Shown one piece after another: positions 20,090 to 29,510 of a stretch of DNA of 64,000 bases. The position numbers were made by a program, and so were the translations under genes. Under the pieces are notes generated by a model that saw only the letters and a program-made list of their open reading frames with translations, did not search any database and was not told where the DNA came from. Origin of the DNA: [Eubacterium] infirmum. Its GTDB lineage: Bacteria; Bacillota; Clostridia; Peptostreptococcales; Anaerovoracaceae. Location of the stretch: contig UGGN01000001.1 in the NCBI GenBank assembly GCA_900450455.1, positions 496,001 through 560,000 on the forward strand, given 5' to 3'. Positions within the stretch are counted from its first letter, which is position 1, and each line of letters starts with the position of its first letter.

Positions 20090-20275
20090 ATGGCTAAGAC
20101 AGCTCTTAAAGTCAAACAGCAGAGAAAGCCTAAATATTCAACACGTGCTTACACAAGATGCAATATCTGTGGAAGGCCACATTCAGTGTTGAAAAAATAT
20201 GGAATATGCCGTATTTGTTTCAGAGAGCTTGCATACAAGGGAGAAATTCCCGGCGTAAAGAAAGCAAGCTGGTAA
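20090..20275 (+). CDS. rpsN: 30S ribosomal protein S14, zinc type
   Basis: This 61-residue short S14 is the zinc-binding form (also called rpsZ). Two pairs of cysteines (CNICGRPHS and CRICFREL) make the ribbon. The end [12 protein letters not shown] is conserved. It follows rplE after nine bases. Confidence 0.98.
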   Translation: MAKTALKVKQQRKPKYSTRAYTRCNICGRPHSVLKKYGICRICFRELAYKGEIPGVKKASW

Positions 20276-20292
20276 ACTGAGACAAGAACTAA

Positions 20293-20321
20293 TGCACAAG
20301 TCCCAAGAGGGAAACTGTGCA
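20293..20321 (+). promoter_or_regulatory. hairpin before rpsH, candidate S8 site
   Basis: TGCACA (20293-20298) pairs with TGTGCA (20316-20321), and inside this TCCC (20301-20304) pairs with GGGA (20309-20312) around an AAGA loop, leaving a small internal loop. In E. coli S8 represses the spc operon through a hairpin with an internal loop near rplE; a site next to rpsH itself would be a different placement. This is inference from structure and position. Confidence 0.45.
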
Positions 20322-20341
20322 AGAGGAAGGAGAATATTGTA

Positions 20342-20740
20342 ATGACAATGACAGATCCAATCGCGGATATGCTGACAAGAATCAGAAATGCCAATACAGT
20401 AGGTCATACAACTGTTGAAATTCCAGCATCGAATATGAAGAAAGCAATTGCTGAAATTCTACTAAACGAAGGATTCATTGGCGGATTCGAGGTCATAGAA
20501 GACAACAAGCAGGGCGTCATCAAGGTACAGATGAAGTATGGCGCAGGCAAAGAAAAAGTTATCAACGGAATCAAGAAGATTTCAAAGCCGGGACTTAAGG
20601 TTTATGCTAAGGCTAACGAGGTTCCAAGCGTTCTTGGAGGACTCGGTATCGCTATAATTTCTACATCAAAAGGAATCATCAGCGATAAGGAAGCTAGAAA
20701 ACTGGGCGTTGGCGGCGAAGTTATTTGCTATGTTTGGTAG
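20342..20740 (+). CDS. rpsH: 30S ribosomal protein S8
   Basis: S8 (132 residues) is a primary 16S binder and, in E. coli, repressor of the spc operon. [20 protein letters not shown] and the C-terminal [26 protein letters not shown] are diagnostic. GGAAGGAG ends at 20332, nine bases before the ATG at 20342, so this is preferred to the ATG at 20348. Confidence 0.97.
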   Translation: MTMTDPIADMLTRIRNANTVGHTTVEIPASNMKKAIAEILLNEGFIGGFEVIEDNKQGVIKVQMKYGAGKEKVINGIKKISKPGLKVYAKANEVPSVLGGLGIAIISTSKGIISDKEARKLGVGGEVICYVW

Positions 20741-20752
20741 GAGGTAAACAGT

Positions 20753-21295
20753 ATGTCAAGAATAGGAAAGAATCCTGTTGCACTCCCGGCCGGTGTAGAA
20801 GTTAAGGTTGATGACAATCATGTTATCACTGTAAAGGGACCGCTAGGTCAGCTACAGGAACAGCTAAGCGCAGATATTAATATTGATGTGAAGGACAACG
20901 AAGTTGTATTCACAAGAAATAGTGACCACAGAAGTCACAGAGAGCAGCACGGTCTTGCAAGAGCACTTGTAAACAATATGGTTGAAGGTGTCACAAAGGG
21001 CTTTCAGAAGAAGCTTATTTTCAAGGGCGTAGGATATAAGGTTGAGAAGAAAGGTAAGGATTTGGTAATGAATCTTGGCTACTCTCATCCGGTAGTAATG
21101 ACAGATCCTGATGGAATCGAGACCATAGCAGAGGATGTTACTACAGTAGTAGTTAAAGGTATAGACAAAGGTCTTGTAGGAAACTATTCGGCGAAGATCA
21201 GAGCGTGGAGAACTCCTGAGCCATACAAGGGCAAGGGAATCAGATACGATGATGAAGTAATCCGTCGTAAAGAAGGCAAGACCGGTGCTAAGTAG
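20753..21295 (+). CDS. rplF: 50S ribosomal protein L6
   Basis: L6 (180 residues) has two similar domains and lies near the factor-binding site. SRIGKNPVALPAGVEVKV at the start and the conserved C-terminal AKIRAWRTPEPYKGKGIRY are present. AGGAGG precedes the ATG. Confidence 0.98.
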   Translation: MSRIGKNPVALPAGVEVKVDDNHVITVKGPLGQLQEQLSADINIDVKDNEVVFTRNSDHRSHREQHGLARALVNNMVEGVTKGFQKKLIFKGVGYKVEKKGKDLVMNLGYSHPVVMTDPDGIETIAEDVTTVVVKGIDKGLVGNYSAKIRAWRTPEPYKGKGIRYDDEVIRRKEGKTGAK

Positions 21296-21312
21296 GAAAG
21301 GAGTGAAGTATA

Positions 21313-21678
21313 ATGGCACAGATGAGCAGAAATGACAGACGTGTTAAAAGACACGCGCGCGTCAGAAAAAATTTAATCGGAACTCCTGAAAGACCAAGAC
21401 TTTGCGTTTTTAGATCAAACAAGAATATTTCTTGCCAGATTATCGACGATGTAAACAAGGTAACTCTTGTATCGGCATCTTCACTTGACAAGGATATAGC
21501 TTCTGAAATCGGATATGGCGGCAACAAAGAAGCTGCCAAAAAAGTTGGTGAAGCAGTAGCTAAGAAGGCAGTAGCTAAGGGTATAGAGGTTGTTTCTTTC
21601 GACAGAAGCGGATTCCTATATCACGGCAGAGTCAAAGAACTAGCTGATGGTGCCCGCGAAGGCGGACTGAAATTCTAA
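21313..21678 (+). CDS. rplR: 50S ribosomal protein L18
   Basis: L18 (121 residues) binds 5S rRNA with L5. A basic N terminus ([22 protein letters not shown]) leads to [15 protein letters not shown] and the end [33 protein letters not shown] precedes the ATG. Confidence 0.98.
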   Translation: MAQMSRNDRRVKRHARVRKNLIGTPERPRLCVFRSNKNISCQIIDDVNKVTLVSASSLDKDIASEIGYGGNKEAAKKVGEAVAKKAVAKGIEVVSFDRSGFLYHGRVKELADGAREGGLKF

Positions 21679-21694
21679 CGGAGGAGGAAAGATA

Positions 21695-22198
21695 ATGCGT
21701 AACACTATTGATGCATCAAAGCTCGAGTTAACAGAAAACATCGTTAATATCAGACGTGTTGCTAAGACTGTTAAGGGCGGCAGAAATATGAGATTCAGCG
21801 TTACCGTTGTTGTAGGCGACAAAGCAGGTCATGTCGGCGTAGGACTCGGAAAAGCGCAGGAAATTCCTGAAGCCGTAAGAAAAGCTACAGAAGATGCTAA
21901 GAAGAAACTAATATATGTTCCAATGGTAGGAACAACGATACCACACAGAAATCTAGGTATCTTTGGAGCAGGCAGAGTACTAATCATGCCGGCTGCACAG
22001 GGTACCGGAGTTATCGCCGGTTCATCAGTAAGAACTGTACTTGAGTCGGCAGGTATCCAGGATGTAAGAGCTAAGTCACTTGGCTCAAGTAACACAGGAA
22101 ACATGGCACTTGCAACACTCGAAGGTCTTAAGGGAATGCTTACGGTAGAGAAGGTTGCAAAGCTAAGAGGCAAGACGCCTGAAGAAATATTGGGTTAG
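21695..22198 (+). CDS. rpsE: 30S ribosomal protein S5
   Basis: S5 (167 residues) lies at the mRNA entry with S3 and S4 and affects decoding accuracy. The double-stranded-RNA-binding domain VVKG-like segment [22 protein letters not shown], then [15 protein letters not shown] and the C-terminal [16 protein letters not shown] are typical. GGAGGAGG precedes the ATG. Confidence 0.98.
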   Translation: MRNTIDASKLELTENIVNIRRVAKTVKGGRNMRFSVTVVVGDKAGHVGVGLGKAQEIPEAVRKATEDAKKKLIYVPMVGTTIPHRNLGIFGAGRVLIMPAAQGTGVIAGSSVRTVLESAGIQDVRAKSLGSSNTGNMALATLEGLKGMLTVEKVAKLRGKTPEEILG

Positions 22199-22209
22199 GA
22201 GGCAGCGAG

Positions 22210-22392
22210 ATGGCAAAAATGTTGAAAATAACTTTAACAAAGAGTACTATTGGCGCTATTCCTAAGCACAAGAAGGTTGTAAAGGCCTTAGGACTCAAGA
22301 AGTTGCATCATTCAGTCGAATTGGCAGATACACCTCAGACTCGTGGTGCTATCGCAAAGGTAACTCATCTTGTTACTGTCGAAGAACTGTAG
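22210..22392 (+). CDS. rpmD: 50S ribosomal protein L30
   Basis: L30 is a 60-residue protein. [33 protein letters not shown] is diagnostic. TTAGGAGG, which includes the end of rpsE, serves as ribosome-binding site. Confidence 0.97.
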   Translation: MAKMLKITLTKSTIGAIPKHKKVVKALGLKKLHHSVELADTPQTRGAIAKVTHLVTVEEL

Positions 22393-22410
22393 GATAGGAG
22401 GTGCAAGCTA

Positions 22411-22851
22411 ATGAAACTGCATGAACTAAAAGCTCCTGCCGGCTCAACACACAGCCGCAAGAGAAAGGGTAGAGGTACTGCTACCGGACAGGGTAAGACT
22501 GCCGGCAGAGGTATGAATGGCCAGAATTCAAGAAGTGGTGGCGGAGTCAGACTCGGATTCGAGGGTGGACAGATGCCACTATACAGAAGATTACCAAAGA
22601 GAGGCTTTAACAATAAGTGGGCGAAGGAATACGCTACGGTTAATGTTGGTGATCTCAACAGATTTGAGGCAAACACTGAGGTTACTCCGGAGCTTCTAAG
22701 AGAAGTTGGACTTGTTAAGCAGGTTATCGACGGAGTTAAAATCCTCGGTGATGGTGAGCTCGATAGAGCGCTCACAGTAAAGGCGGTTAAGTTCACAAAG
22801 GCTGCTGCCGAAAAGATTAACGCTGCTGGAGGAAAGGCAGAGGTGATCTGA
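22411..22851 (+). CDS. rplO: 50S ribosomal protein L15
   Basis: L15 (146 residues) is a late assembly protein. The glycine/basic N-terminal arm ([51 protein letters not shown]) is classical. secY starts one base after its stop codon, so translation is probably coupled. Confidence 0.98.
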   Translation: MKLHELKAPAGSTHSRKRKGRGTATGQGKTAGRGMNGQNSRSGGGVRLGFEGGQMPLYRRLPKRGFNNKWAKEYATVNVGDLNRFEANTEVTPELLREVGLVKQVIDGVKILGDGELDRALTVKAVKFTKAAAEKINAAGGKAEVI

Positions 22852-22852
22852 T

Positions 22853-24136
22853 ATGGATATGCTAAAGACCGTAAAGCAGGCAATTAAAGTTCCGGAAATG
22901 AGAGCCAAGATTCTCTTCACTGTTATGATGCTGGTCATATTTTGTATTGGCTCACACATACCGGTTCCGGGAATCGACAGAACACAGCTCGCGAATATGT
23001 TTAAGAACCAGGGCGGATTATTCGACCTGTTTGACTTGTTCTCCGGAGGATCTTTCAGTAACTTTACTATCTTCGCATTAAGTATCACACCATATGTAAC
23101 AGCTTCCATCATTGTACAGCTGCTAACAGTAGCATTCCCGTACTTTGAAAGACTGGCAAAAGAGGGCAACGAGGGACGCAAGAAGATGGCGGCAATAACT
23201 CGCTATATGACTGTGGGCCTTGCTCTCATCCAAGCGTTTGGACTGACAATTGGACTCTTCAGACGTGCGGTAGTTAACCAGACATGGTTCAGCTTTGTAG
23301 TAATAACATTAGTACTAACAGCAGGAACAGCCTTCCTGATGTGGCTAGGAGAGCAGATTAACGAAAACGGTATCGGAAACGGAATATCAATTCTAATCTT
23401 TGCCGGAATCGTAGCGAGAATCCCTTCGGATGTTCGTAGCATAGCTCTTCAGTATAAGGAAGGTGCTATAAATATCATAACGCTGATTCTATTCATAGCA
23501 TTTGCACTGCTCGTAGTCGTAGGAGTAATCTTTATCCAGCAGGGTACAAGAAGAATCCCGGTACAGTATGCAAAGCGTGTAGTAGGCAGAAAGATGTATG
23601 GTGGTCAGTCAACACATATTCCGCTAAAGGTAAACCAGGCAGGTGTAATTCCTGTAATTTTCGCAGTATCATTGCTGCAATTCCCACTGACAATAACCTA
23701 CTTCCTAAAATCGAATTCAGGTTTCACTGCATTTGTAACGAAGTGGCTATCACCAAGTGGAAATCCTGGTGTATGGGTGTACGCTATATTCAATATCATT
23801 TTGATAATAGCATTTAACTATTTCTATACAACAATAAGCTTTAACCCAATCGAAGTTGCACAGAACATGAAATCAAATGGTGGTTTCATTCCGGGAATTA
23901 GACCTGGTAAGGCTACAATTGAGTATCTTGCGAAAGTGATGGGTAGAATTTCTATAGTAGGGGCACTATTCCTTGCTGTAATAGCTACATTGCCAACGCT
24001 GATAAGCCAGTATACCGGTCTAAACATTCGTTTTGGCGGAACCTCGCTACTAATCGTAGTCGGAGTTGCAATAGATGTAATGAGACAGTTAGAAAATCAG
24101 ATGGTAATGAGGAATTACAAAGGATTCCTGAAATAG
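22853..24136 (+). CDS. secY: preprotein translocase subunit SecY
   Basis: SecY (427 residues) is the ten-helix channel of the Sec translocon. The signatures GSHIPVPGIDRTQL in the first helix, SGGSFSNFTIFALSITPYVTASIIVQLL (plug region and helix 2), YAKRVVGRKMYGGQSTHIPLKVN and SFNPIEVAQNMKSNGGFIPGIRPGK are all present. An AGAGGTGAT site overlaps the end of rplO. Confidence 0.98.
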   Translation: MDMLKTVKQAIKVPEMRAKILFTVMMLVIFCIGSHIPVPGIDRTQLANMFKNQGGLFDLFDLFSGGSFSNFTIFALSITPYVTASIIVQLLTVAFPYFERLAKEGNEGRKKMAAITRYMTVGLALIQAFGLTIGLFRRAVVNQTWFSFVVITLVLTAGTAFLMWLGEQINENGIGNGISILIFAGIVARIPSDVRSIALQYKEGAINIITLILFIAFALLVVVGVIFIQQGTRRIPVQYAKRVVGRKMYGGQSTHIPLKVNQAGVIPVIFAVSLLQFPLTITYFLKSNSGFTAFVTKWLSPSGNPGVWVYAIFNIILIIAFNYFYTTISFNPIEVAQNMKSNGGFIPGIRPGKATIEYLAKVMGRISIVGALFLAVIATLPTLISQYTGLNIRFGGTSLLIVVGVAIDVMRQLENQMVMRNYKGFLK

Positions 24137-24150
24137 AAGGAGTTAGAAAA

Positions 24151-24798
24151 TTGCTGAGAACAATTCTATTAGGGCCTCCGGGAGCGGGAAAAGGAACTCA
24201 GGCAGTACGTATTGTTGAAAAATATGGTATTCCACATATTTCAACAGGTGATATCTTCCGCGACAATATTAAGAGGCAAACTGAGCTCGGTAAGAAAGCT
24301 CAAGAATATATGAATAAGGGCGAACTTGTTCCGGACGATTTAGTAATCGAAATCGCTACGGACAGATTGTTGAGAGACGACTGCAAGAAGGGCTTCCTTC
24401 TTGACGGTTTTCCTCGCACGGTTTATCAGGCAGAGAAGCTTGATGAATTTATGCAGGCACACGGTGGAAAGATTGATCATGTTATCAATCTTGAGGTAGG
24501 AGATGATTTACTTATCTTTAGACTCACAGGAAGACGTGTTTGCAAGCAGTGCGGTGCAAGTTTCCACGTAGTCAACATTCCGCCAAAGGTAGAAGGAATC
24601 TGCGATAAATGCGGAGGAGAGCTGGTGCAGAGAGCTGACGATACGGAAGAAACGGTAAAGAACAGAATTGCCGTTTACAAAGAACAAACTATGCCATTGA
24701 TTGATTACTACACAAAGGCTGATAATATCAGTACATTAGATGGTGCTGCACCACTCGATGAGTGCTTTGCAGAAATCGTAAAAGTTCTAGGTGAATAG
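24151..24798 (+). CDS. adk: adenylate kinase
   Basis: Adenylate kinase (215 residues) interconverts ATP + AMP and 2 ADP. The P-loop LLGPPGAGKGTQA, the AMP-binding HISTGDIFRDNI and LLDGFPRTVYQAE are clear. The LID is the zinc form found in Gram-positives, with two Cys pairs (CKQC, CDKC). The start codon is TTG, preceded by GAAGGAG; no ATG is available near the P-loop. It ends two bases before map. Confidence 0.97.
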   Translation: MLRTILLGPPGAGKGTQAVRIVEKYGIPHISTGDIFRDNIKRQTELGKKAQEYMNKGELVPDDLVIEIATDRLLRDDCKKGFLLDGFPRTVYQAEKLDEFMQAHGGKIDHVINLEVGDDLLIFRLTGRRVCKQCGASFHVVNIPPKVEGICDKCGGELVQRADDTEETVKNRIAVYKEQTMPLIDYYTKADNISTLDGAAPLDECFAEIVKVLGE

Positions 24799-24800
24799 TC

Positions 24801-25562
24801 ATGATAGTAATCAAATCCAAAGAAGAAATAGAATTGCTGCGTGTTCCATGCAGGGCGACCGGTGAACTGCTAAATAAACTTGCAGGTTTTATAAAGCCGG
24901 GAATAAGCACATGGGATATTGACAGCTTTTGTGCTGAGTTTATAAAGCAGCATAAAATGACGCCGACCTTCAAAGGCTACGGTGGATTTCCGGGAAATGT
25001 GTGCGTATCGCTTAACGAAGAGATAGTGCACGGGATTCCGGATCGAAAGAGAATTCTTCAGGAGGGTGACATAGTCAGCATCGATGTTGGCGCGACATAC
25101 AAAGGATATACAAGCGATGCCGCAAGAACATATCCTGTAGGCAATATAAGTGATGAAGCACAGCATCTTATAGATGCGACAAGAGATAGCTTCTTTGCAG
25201 GAATAGAGTTTGCCAAAGTAGGAAACCGACTTTCAGACATTTCGCATGCAGTGCAGGCGAAGGCCGAGAAGGAAGGGTTTTCAGTAATCCGAGACTTTGT
25301 TGGACACGGAGTCGGAAGAGAATTGCATGAGGATCCACAGATACCTAACTACGGAAAGGCCGGACGTGGTCCAAGACTTGTAGACGGTATGGTCCTGGCA
25401 ATCGAACCGATGGTAGCAGTCGGAACATACGAAACAGAAACACTGTTGAATAATTGGACGGCAGTAACTGCTGACGGAAAGCTTTCAGCTCATTATGAAA
25501 ATACGGTAGCAATTACTGAGAATGGGCCGGAAGTACTAACCTTAGTCGAAGAAGAGGTGTAG
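24801..25562 (+). CDS. map: type I methionine aminopeptidase
   Basis: This cytosolic dimetal enzyme (253 residues) removes the initiator methionine. The metal-binding residues appear in order: [20 protein letters not shown] (two Asp), [15 protein letters not shown] (His), AIEPM (Glu) and YENTVAI (Glu). There is no N-terminal zinc finger. It starts two bases after adk and ends five bases before infA. Confidence 0.97.
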   Translation: MIVIKSKEEIELLRVPCRATGELLNKLAGFIKPGISTWDIDSFCAEFIKQHKMTPTFKGYGGFPGNVCVSLNEEIVHGIPDRKRILQEGDIVSIDVGATYKGYTSDAARTYPVGNISDEAQHLIDATRDSFFAGIEFAKVGNRLSDISHAVQAKAEKEGFSVIRDFVGHGVGRELHEDPQIPNYGKAGRGPRLVDGMVLAIEPMVAVGTYETETLLNNWTAVTADGKLSAHYENTVAITENGPEVLTLVEEEV

Positions 25563-25567
25563 AGGAT

Positions 25568-25786
25568 ATGGCGAAAAAAGACACCATAGAAGCAATGGGC
25601 ACTGTCGTAGATGCACAGCCTAATGCAATGTTCAAGATAAAGCTTGAGAACGGATTTGAAGTTCTTGCGCATATATCGGGTAAGATCCGCATGAACTACA
25701 TTAGGATTCTCCCGGGAGATAAGGTAAAGGTTGAGTTATCACCCTATGACCTAACTCGCGGACGTATTGTATGGCGTGATAAATAG
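25568..25786 (+). CDS. infA: translation initiation factor IF-1
   Basis: IF-1 (72 residues) is an OB-fold protein that occupies the ribosomal A site in initiation. [60 protein letters not shown] is the full family pattern. AGAGGATATG includes the end of map. Confidence 0.97.
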   Translation: MAKKDTIEAMGTVVDAQPNAMFKIKLENGFEVLAHISGKIRMNYIRILPGDKVKVELSPYDLTRGRIVWRDK

Positions 25787-25792
25787 GCCCAG

Positions 25793-25950
<158 letters not shown>

Positions 25951-25966
25951 ATAAAAGTTAACAATT

Positions 25967-26070
25967 GGATGGCGTGACCGGGCCGCTATCTGCGAAAATT
26001 TATTTATTGTACATCGCCTGTCTATATCACCCCCGGCAAGGTGACGGAAGATAGGAGAAGGAGGAAAAGT
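25967..26070 (+). promoter_or_regulatory. alpha-operon leader with candidate pseudoknot
   Basis: A hairpin TCACC (26027-26031)/GGTGA (26040-26044) has the loop CCCGGCAA. Its CCCGG (26032-26036) is exactly complementary to CCGGG at 25978-25982, and GGCG (25971-25974) to CGCC (26015-26018). The result would be a pseudoknot just before the rpsM ribosome-binding site. In E. coli the alpha operon is repressed by S4 through a pseudoknot at this place. Confidence 0.5.
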
Positions 26071-26439
26071 ATGGCTCGTATAGCCGGTGTAGACTTACCA
26101 AGAGAAAAAAGGGTAGAAATCGGTTTAACCTACATCTATGGTATCGGGAAGCATACAGCTAAAGACATTCTTGCAAAGGCTGAAATCAATCCGGATACTA
26201 GAGTCAAAGATCTGACCGAGGATGAAGCTGGTCGAATCAGAAAGATTATCGAAGCAGAATATGCAGTAGAAGGTGACCTAAGAAGAGAGGTGTCTCTAAA
26301 CATTAAGAGACTCATGGAAATCGGAAGCTACAGAGGAATCCGACACAGAAGAGGTCTTCCAGTTAGAGGTCAGAAAACAAAAACTAATGCTAGAACGCGT
26401 AAGGGTCCTAAGAGGACTGTAAGCAGAAAGAAAAAGTAA
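26071..26439 (+). CDS. rpsM: 30S ribosomal protein S13
   Basis: S13 (122 residues) is in the 30S head and contacts the P-site t[29 protein letters not shown] and the C-terminal [20 protein letters not shown] are diagnostic. I choose the ATG at 26071, with AAGGAGG at 26058-26064; a GTG at 26041 lies within the leader hairpin. Confidence 0.97.
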   Translation: MARIAGVDLPREKRVEIGLTYIYGIGKHTAKDILAKAEINPDTRVKDLTEDEAGRIRKIIEAEYAVEGDLRREVSLNIKRLMEIGSYRGIRHRRGLPVRGQKTKTNARTRKGPKRTVSRKKK

Positions 26440-26456
26440 GAAGGAGGTAGGATAAA

Positions 26457-26855
26457 ATGGCTAAAGCTGTAAAGAAAACAGTAAGAAAAAAGAGAAAAGA
26501 CCGTAAGCACGTTGAAAAAGGCCAGGCTCATATCCAGTCCACCTTTAACAATACTTTGGTGACACTTACAGATATGGACGGAAACGCTCTGTCATGGTCA
26601 AGCGCAGGATCACTTGGATTCAAGGGTTCAAGAAAATCAACACCGTTTGCGGCACAGAGTGCAGCTGAGACTGCTACAAAGGCGGCTCTTGAGCATGGAC
26701 TTAAGACAGTTGAAGTTTACGTTAAGGGACCGGGCGCAGGTAGAGAAGCTGCTATTAGAGCACTCCAGGCTGCTGGTCTTGAGATCACAATGATCAAAGA
26801 TATTACACCTATTCCTCATAACGGTTGTAGACCGCCAAAGAGAAGAAGAGTATAG
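26457..26855 (+). CDS. rpsK: 30S ribosomal protein S11
   Basis: S11 (132 residues) lines the mRNA exit on the platform. [27 protein letters not shown] and [19 protein letters not shown] are typical. AAGGAGGT precedes the ATG. Confidence 0.98.
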   Translation: MAKAVKKTVRKKRKDRKHVEKGQAHIQSTFNNTLVTLTDMDGNALSWSSAGSLGFKGSRKSTPFAAQSAAETATKAALEHGLKTVEVYVKGPGAGREAAIRALQAAGLEITMIKDITPIPHNGCRPPKRRRV

Positions 26856-26876
26856 CAGAAGGGAGGAGCAAATTAA

Positions 26877-27464
26877 ATGGCAGTAAATAAAGACCCGATC
26901 CTAAAGAGATGCAGATCTCTTCAGTTGGATCCAAGTCACATGGGAATCTATAAGGAATCCAAGAGAAAGCCTCAGCAGAGTTTCAAGAAGATGAGCGAAT
27001 ACGGACTTCAGCTTCGTGAAAAGCAGAGAGCTAAGTTCATCTACGGAGTTCAGGAAAGACAGTTCAGAACAGCATTCAAGAAAGCTGCATCAAAGAAGGG
27101 TATCACAGGTGAAAACCTCCTAATCATGCTAGAGGAAAGACTTGACAATGTTGTTTTCAGAATGGGACTTGCTACAACACGTAGAGAAGCAAGACAGCTT
27201 GTTGTTCACAGCCACTTTACAGTAAACGGTAAGAGAGTAAATATTCCTTCATACATTGTAAAGGTTGGCGACGTAATCAAGGTAAAGGAAAAGAGCCAGA
27301 GCTCTCCTAAGTTTAAGGAAATCAAAGAAATGCAGGTTGGTGTTCCGGCTTGGCTTTCAGTAGATAGAGACAAGCTAGAGGGTAAAGTCCTAGCTGATCC
27401 TACTAGAGATCAGATTGACACACCTATCGAAGAACGCTTGATCGTTGAGTTGTACTCCAAATAA
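26877..27464 (+). CDS. rpsD: 30S ribosomal protein S4
   Basis: S4 (195 residues) nucleates 30S assembly. The S4 RNA-binding domain is [37 protein letters not shown]. The N-terminal domain keeps only one cysteine (KRCRSLQL), so it is the zinc-free form. Its presence in the alpha operon, in contrast to Bacillus where rpsD is separate, fits Clostridia and makes S4 the natural candidate for autoregulation. Confidence 0.97.
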   Translation: MAVNKDPILKRCRSLQLDPSHMGIYKESKRKPQQSFKKMSEYGLQLREKQRAKFIYGVQERQFRTAFKKAASKKGITGENLLIMLEERLDNVVFRMGLATTRREARQLVVHSHFTVNGKRVNIPSYIVKVGDVIKVKEKSQSSPKFKEIKEMQVGVPAWLSVDRDKLEGKVLADPTRDQIDTPIEERLIVELYSK

Positions 27465-27517
27465 TAGAAGCTATTTTACAGTCGCTATTATTGATTGGAT
27501 GAAAAGGAGGGTTTTCA

Positions 27518-28462
27518 ATGATAGAAATCGAAAAACCGACAATATCAAAGACAGTCAGCGAGGATGGTACATATGGCAAATTCGTTGTTGAGCCTCTAGA
27601 AAGAGGATACGGAATAACACTTGGAAACAGTATGAGAAGAATACTTCTCAGCTCGCTTCCGGGAGCAGCTGTAACATCGATTAAAATTGATGGAATTCTA
27701 CACGAGTTTTCGACGATTCCAGGCGTCAAAGAAGATGTTACTGAAATCATACTCAACCTCAAGAAGCTGGCGTTAAGACTAAGCGGTGATGATAGCAAGC
27801 GTGTGATTATAAATGCAGTTGGACCTAAGGAGGTTACAGCAGCAGATATAATCGGAGATTCAGAGCTTGAGATTTTCAACCCTGAATTGCACATTGCTAC
27901 ACTTGAAGAAAATGCTACTTTGGTTATGGAAATAAACCTTGCTAGAGGCAGGGGCTATGTTCCGGCAGAGCAGAATAAGGATGAGAGCACACCGATTTCA
28001 GTGATTCCGGTTGACTCAATCTTTACTCCGGTAAGAAGAGTAAACTACACAGTAGAGAATACAAGAGTAGGGCAGGTTACAGACTTTGATAGACTTATCC
28101 TCGAGATTTGGACAGACGGTTCAATATCACCTGAGGAAGGTGTATCGATAGGTGCAAAGATTATGCAGGAGCACCTCAATTTGTTCGTAAAGCTTGATGA
28201 TGCTGCAGATGATCTTGAAATCATGGTAGAGAAGGAAGAAGATCAGAAAGAAAAAGCTTTGGAGATGACTATCGAAGAGCTTGAACTTTCGGTTCGTTCG
28301 TTCAACTGCCTAAAGAGAGCATCGATCAATACTGTTGAAGAGTTGACAGCTCGTACTGAAGAAGAGATGATGAAAGTCAGAAATCTCGGTAAGAAGTCAC
28401 TCGACGAAGTTAAAGCAAAATTAGCTGAGCTTGGACTTTCACTTAGACCAAGCGAAGAATAG
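27518..28462 (+). CDS. rpoA: RNA polymerase alpha subunit
   Basis: RpoA (314 residues) has the N-terminal dimerisation domain ([24 protein letters not shown]) and the C-terminal domain that binds UP elements ([41 protein letters not shown]). AAAGGAGG precedes the ATG. It lies 53 bases after rpsD. Confidence 0.98.
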   Translation: MIEIEKPTISKTVSEDGTYGKFVVEPLERGYGITLGNSMRRILLSSLPGAAVTSIKIDGILHEFSTIPGVKEDVTEIILNLKKLALRLSGDDSKRVIINAVGPKEVTAADIIGDSELEIFNPELHIATLEENATLVMEINLARGRGYVPAEQNKDESTPISVIPVDSIFTPVRRVNYTVENTRVGQVTDFDRLILEIWTDGSISPEEGVSIGAKIMQEHLNLFVKLDDAADDLEIMVEKEEDQKEKALEMTIEELELSVRSFNCLKRASINTVEELTARTEEEMMKVRNLGKKSLDEVKAKLAELGLSLRPSEE

Positions 28463-28486
28463 AAATAATTATAAGGAGAGAAGGAT

Positions 28487-28828
28487 ATGCCAGGATATAG
28501 AAAACTAGGCAGGCCTACAGCTCACAGAAAAGCAATGCTGAGAAACCTTGTAACTGATCTACTCAGAGAAGGCAGAATTCAGACAACTGATTGTAGAGCT
28601 AAGGAAGCCAGAAGAACTGCTGAAAAGCTTATCACTTTGGCAAAGACTGACAATCTTCACAACAGAAGACAGGCTTTGGCATATATATTTGACGAAACAG
28701 TAGTCAATAATCTTTTCGAAGAAATCGCACCTAAGTACGCTGAGCGTGAAGGTGGATATACAAGAATCCTAAAGCTGGGACCTCGCCGTGGCGACGGTGC
28801 TGAAGTAGTATTCTTGGAACTCGTATAA
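28487..28828 (+). CDS. rplQ: 50S ribosomal protein L17
   Basis: L17 (113 residues) is the last gene of the cluster. [31 protein letters not shown] and [23 protein letters not shown] ending ([10 protein letters not shown]) are diagnostic. A strong terminator follows. Confidence 0.98.
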   Translation: MPGYRKLGRPTAHRKAMLRNLVTDLLREGRIQTTDCRAKEARRTAEKLITLAKTDNLHNRRQALAYIFDETVVNNLFEEIAPKYAEREGGYTRILKLGPRRGDGAEVVFLELV

Positions 28829-28839
28829 GATAAAAAAGT

Positions 28840-28869
28840 AGAGCAGGAACTGATGTTCCTGCTCTTTTT
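28840..28869 (+). terminator. terminator of the ribosomal supercluster
   Basis: Perfect 11-bp stem AGAGCAGGAAC (28840-28850) and GTTCCTGCTCT (28855-28865), four-base loop, then T run. Confidence 0.93.
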
Positions 28870-28917
28870 GTACAATGGAAGTGTAAGCGATAAATAGTTA
28901 TGCCTGAAAGCTTGCAC

Positions 28918-29289
28918 TTATTTTTGTGATTTATTTCTGTAACGCAATACCATAAAGGCAAATACTAAAATACCAATTGCTGCCAGTGCATCTATTAATA
29001 TCGTAATTGGTAAAAGCAGCCCTGAGACAAGTCCATTGAAGCTATCATATAAAGTCTTAGATGTATCAAGAAAAAGGACACAAAGTGCTAATAGAAGCGT
29101 AGAAGCAATAGCTAAAAGGCTATTTGATATTACTTGAATTGTTGATGATGGATTTAGGGACTTTGTTTTTCTGCTAGAAACAACTAAGCTGACTAGATTT
29201 AATGCCGAGACAAGCAGAATGAAAACAAATACCATAGAAATGGTTTTTTGATGCTCTGTTGCAAATTCCATTATAGGCTTTAGTTCCAT
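28918..29289 (-). CDS. small membrane protein of unknown function
   Basis: I do not recognise this 123-residue protein. It has three hydrophobic helices (about 17-38, 53-74 and 87-112), with a short basic Ser/Lys loop between the first two and a basic C terminus (RYRNKSQK). Coding is supported by a clean AAAGGAG ribosome-binding site eight bases before the ATG. It is alone on the minus strand between the ribosomal cluster and the surface protein gene, and it could be read from its own promoter in the 220-base gap upstream. Confidence 0.6.
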   Translation of the reverse strand: MELKPIMEFATEHQKTISMVFVFILLVSALNLVSLVVSSRKTKSLNPSSTIQVISNSLLAIASTLLLALCVLFLDTSKTLYDSFNGLVSGLLLPITILIDALAAIGILVFAFMVLRYRNKSQK

Positions 29290-29448
29290 AACATACTCCT
29301 TTCCTTAACAAGGATAACCAGATTTGTTTATATTATACTACAAATGGGGGGTGTAAAGAAAAAGATACTTATTTACGATGCAAGAGCATAATAACTATAT
29401 CATTAATATTTGCTTTTTGAAAATATATAAAGCTAATACAAGCAATTA

Positions 29449-29485
29449 GGCTGCCATACCAAGTATATACCTTAGTATAGCAGCC
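29449..29485 (-). terminator. hairpin after the surface protein gene
   Basis: GGCTGC (29449-29454) pairs with GCAGCC (29480-29485), and ATAC (29456-29459) with GTAT (29475-29478). It stands 26 bases after the stop of the minus-strand surface protein gene. The T run on that strand is weak. Apart from this, 29290-29510 is AT-rich with nothing else recognised. Confidence 0.5.
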
Positions 29486-29510
29486 CGTATAATAGTTTTA
29501 AGCTTTAAAT

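Noticed and set aside
24151..24153. adk as a truncated gene because it lacks an ATG start
   Set aside because: TTG with a good ribosome-binding site gives a normal full-length N terminus with the P-loop.
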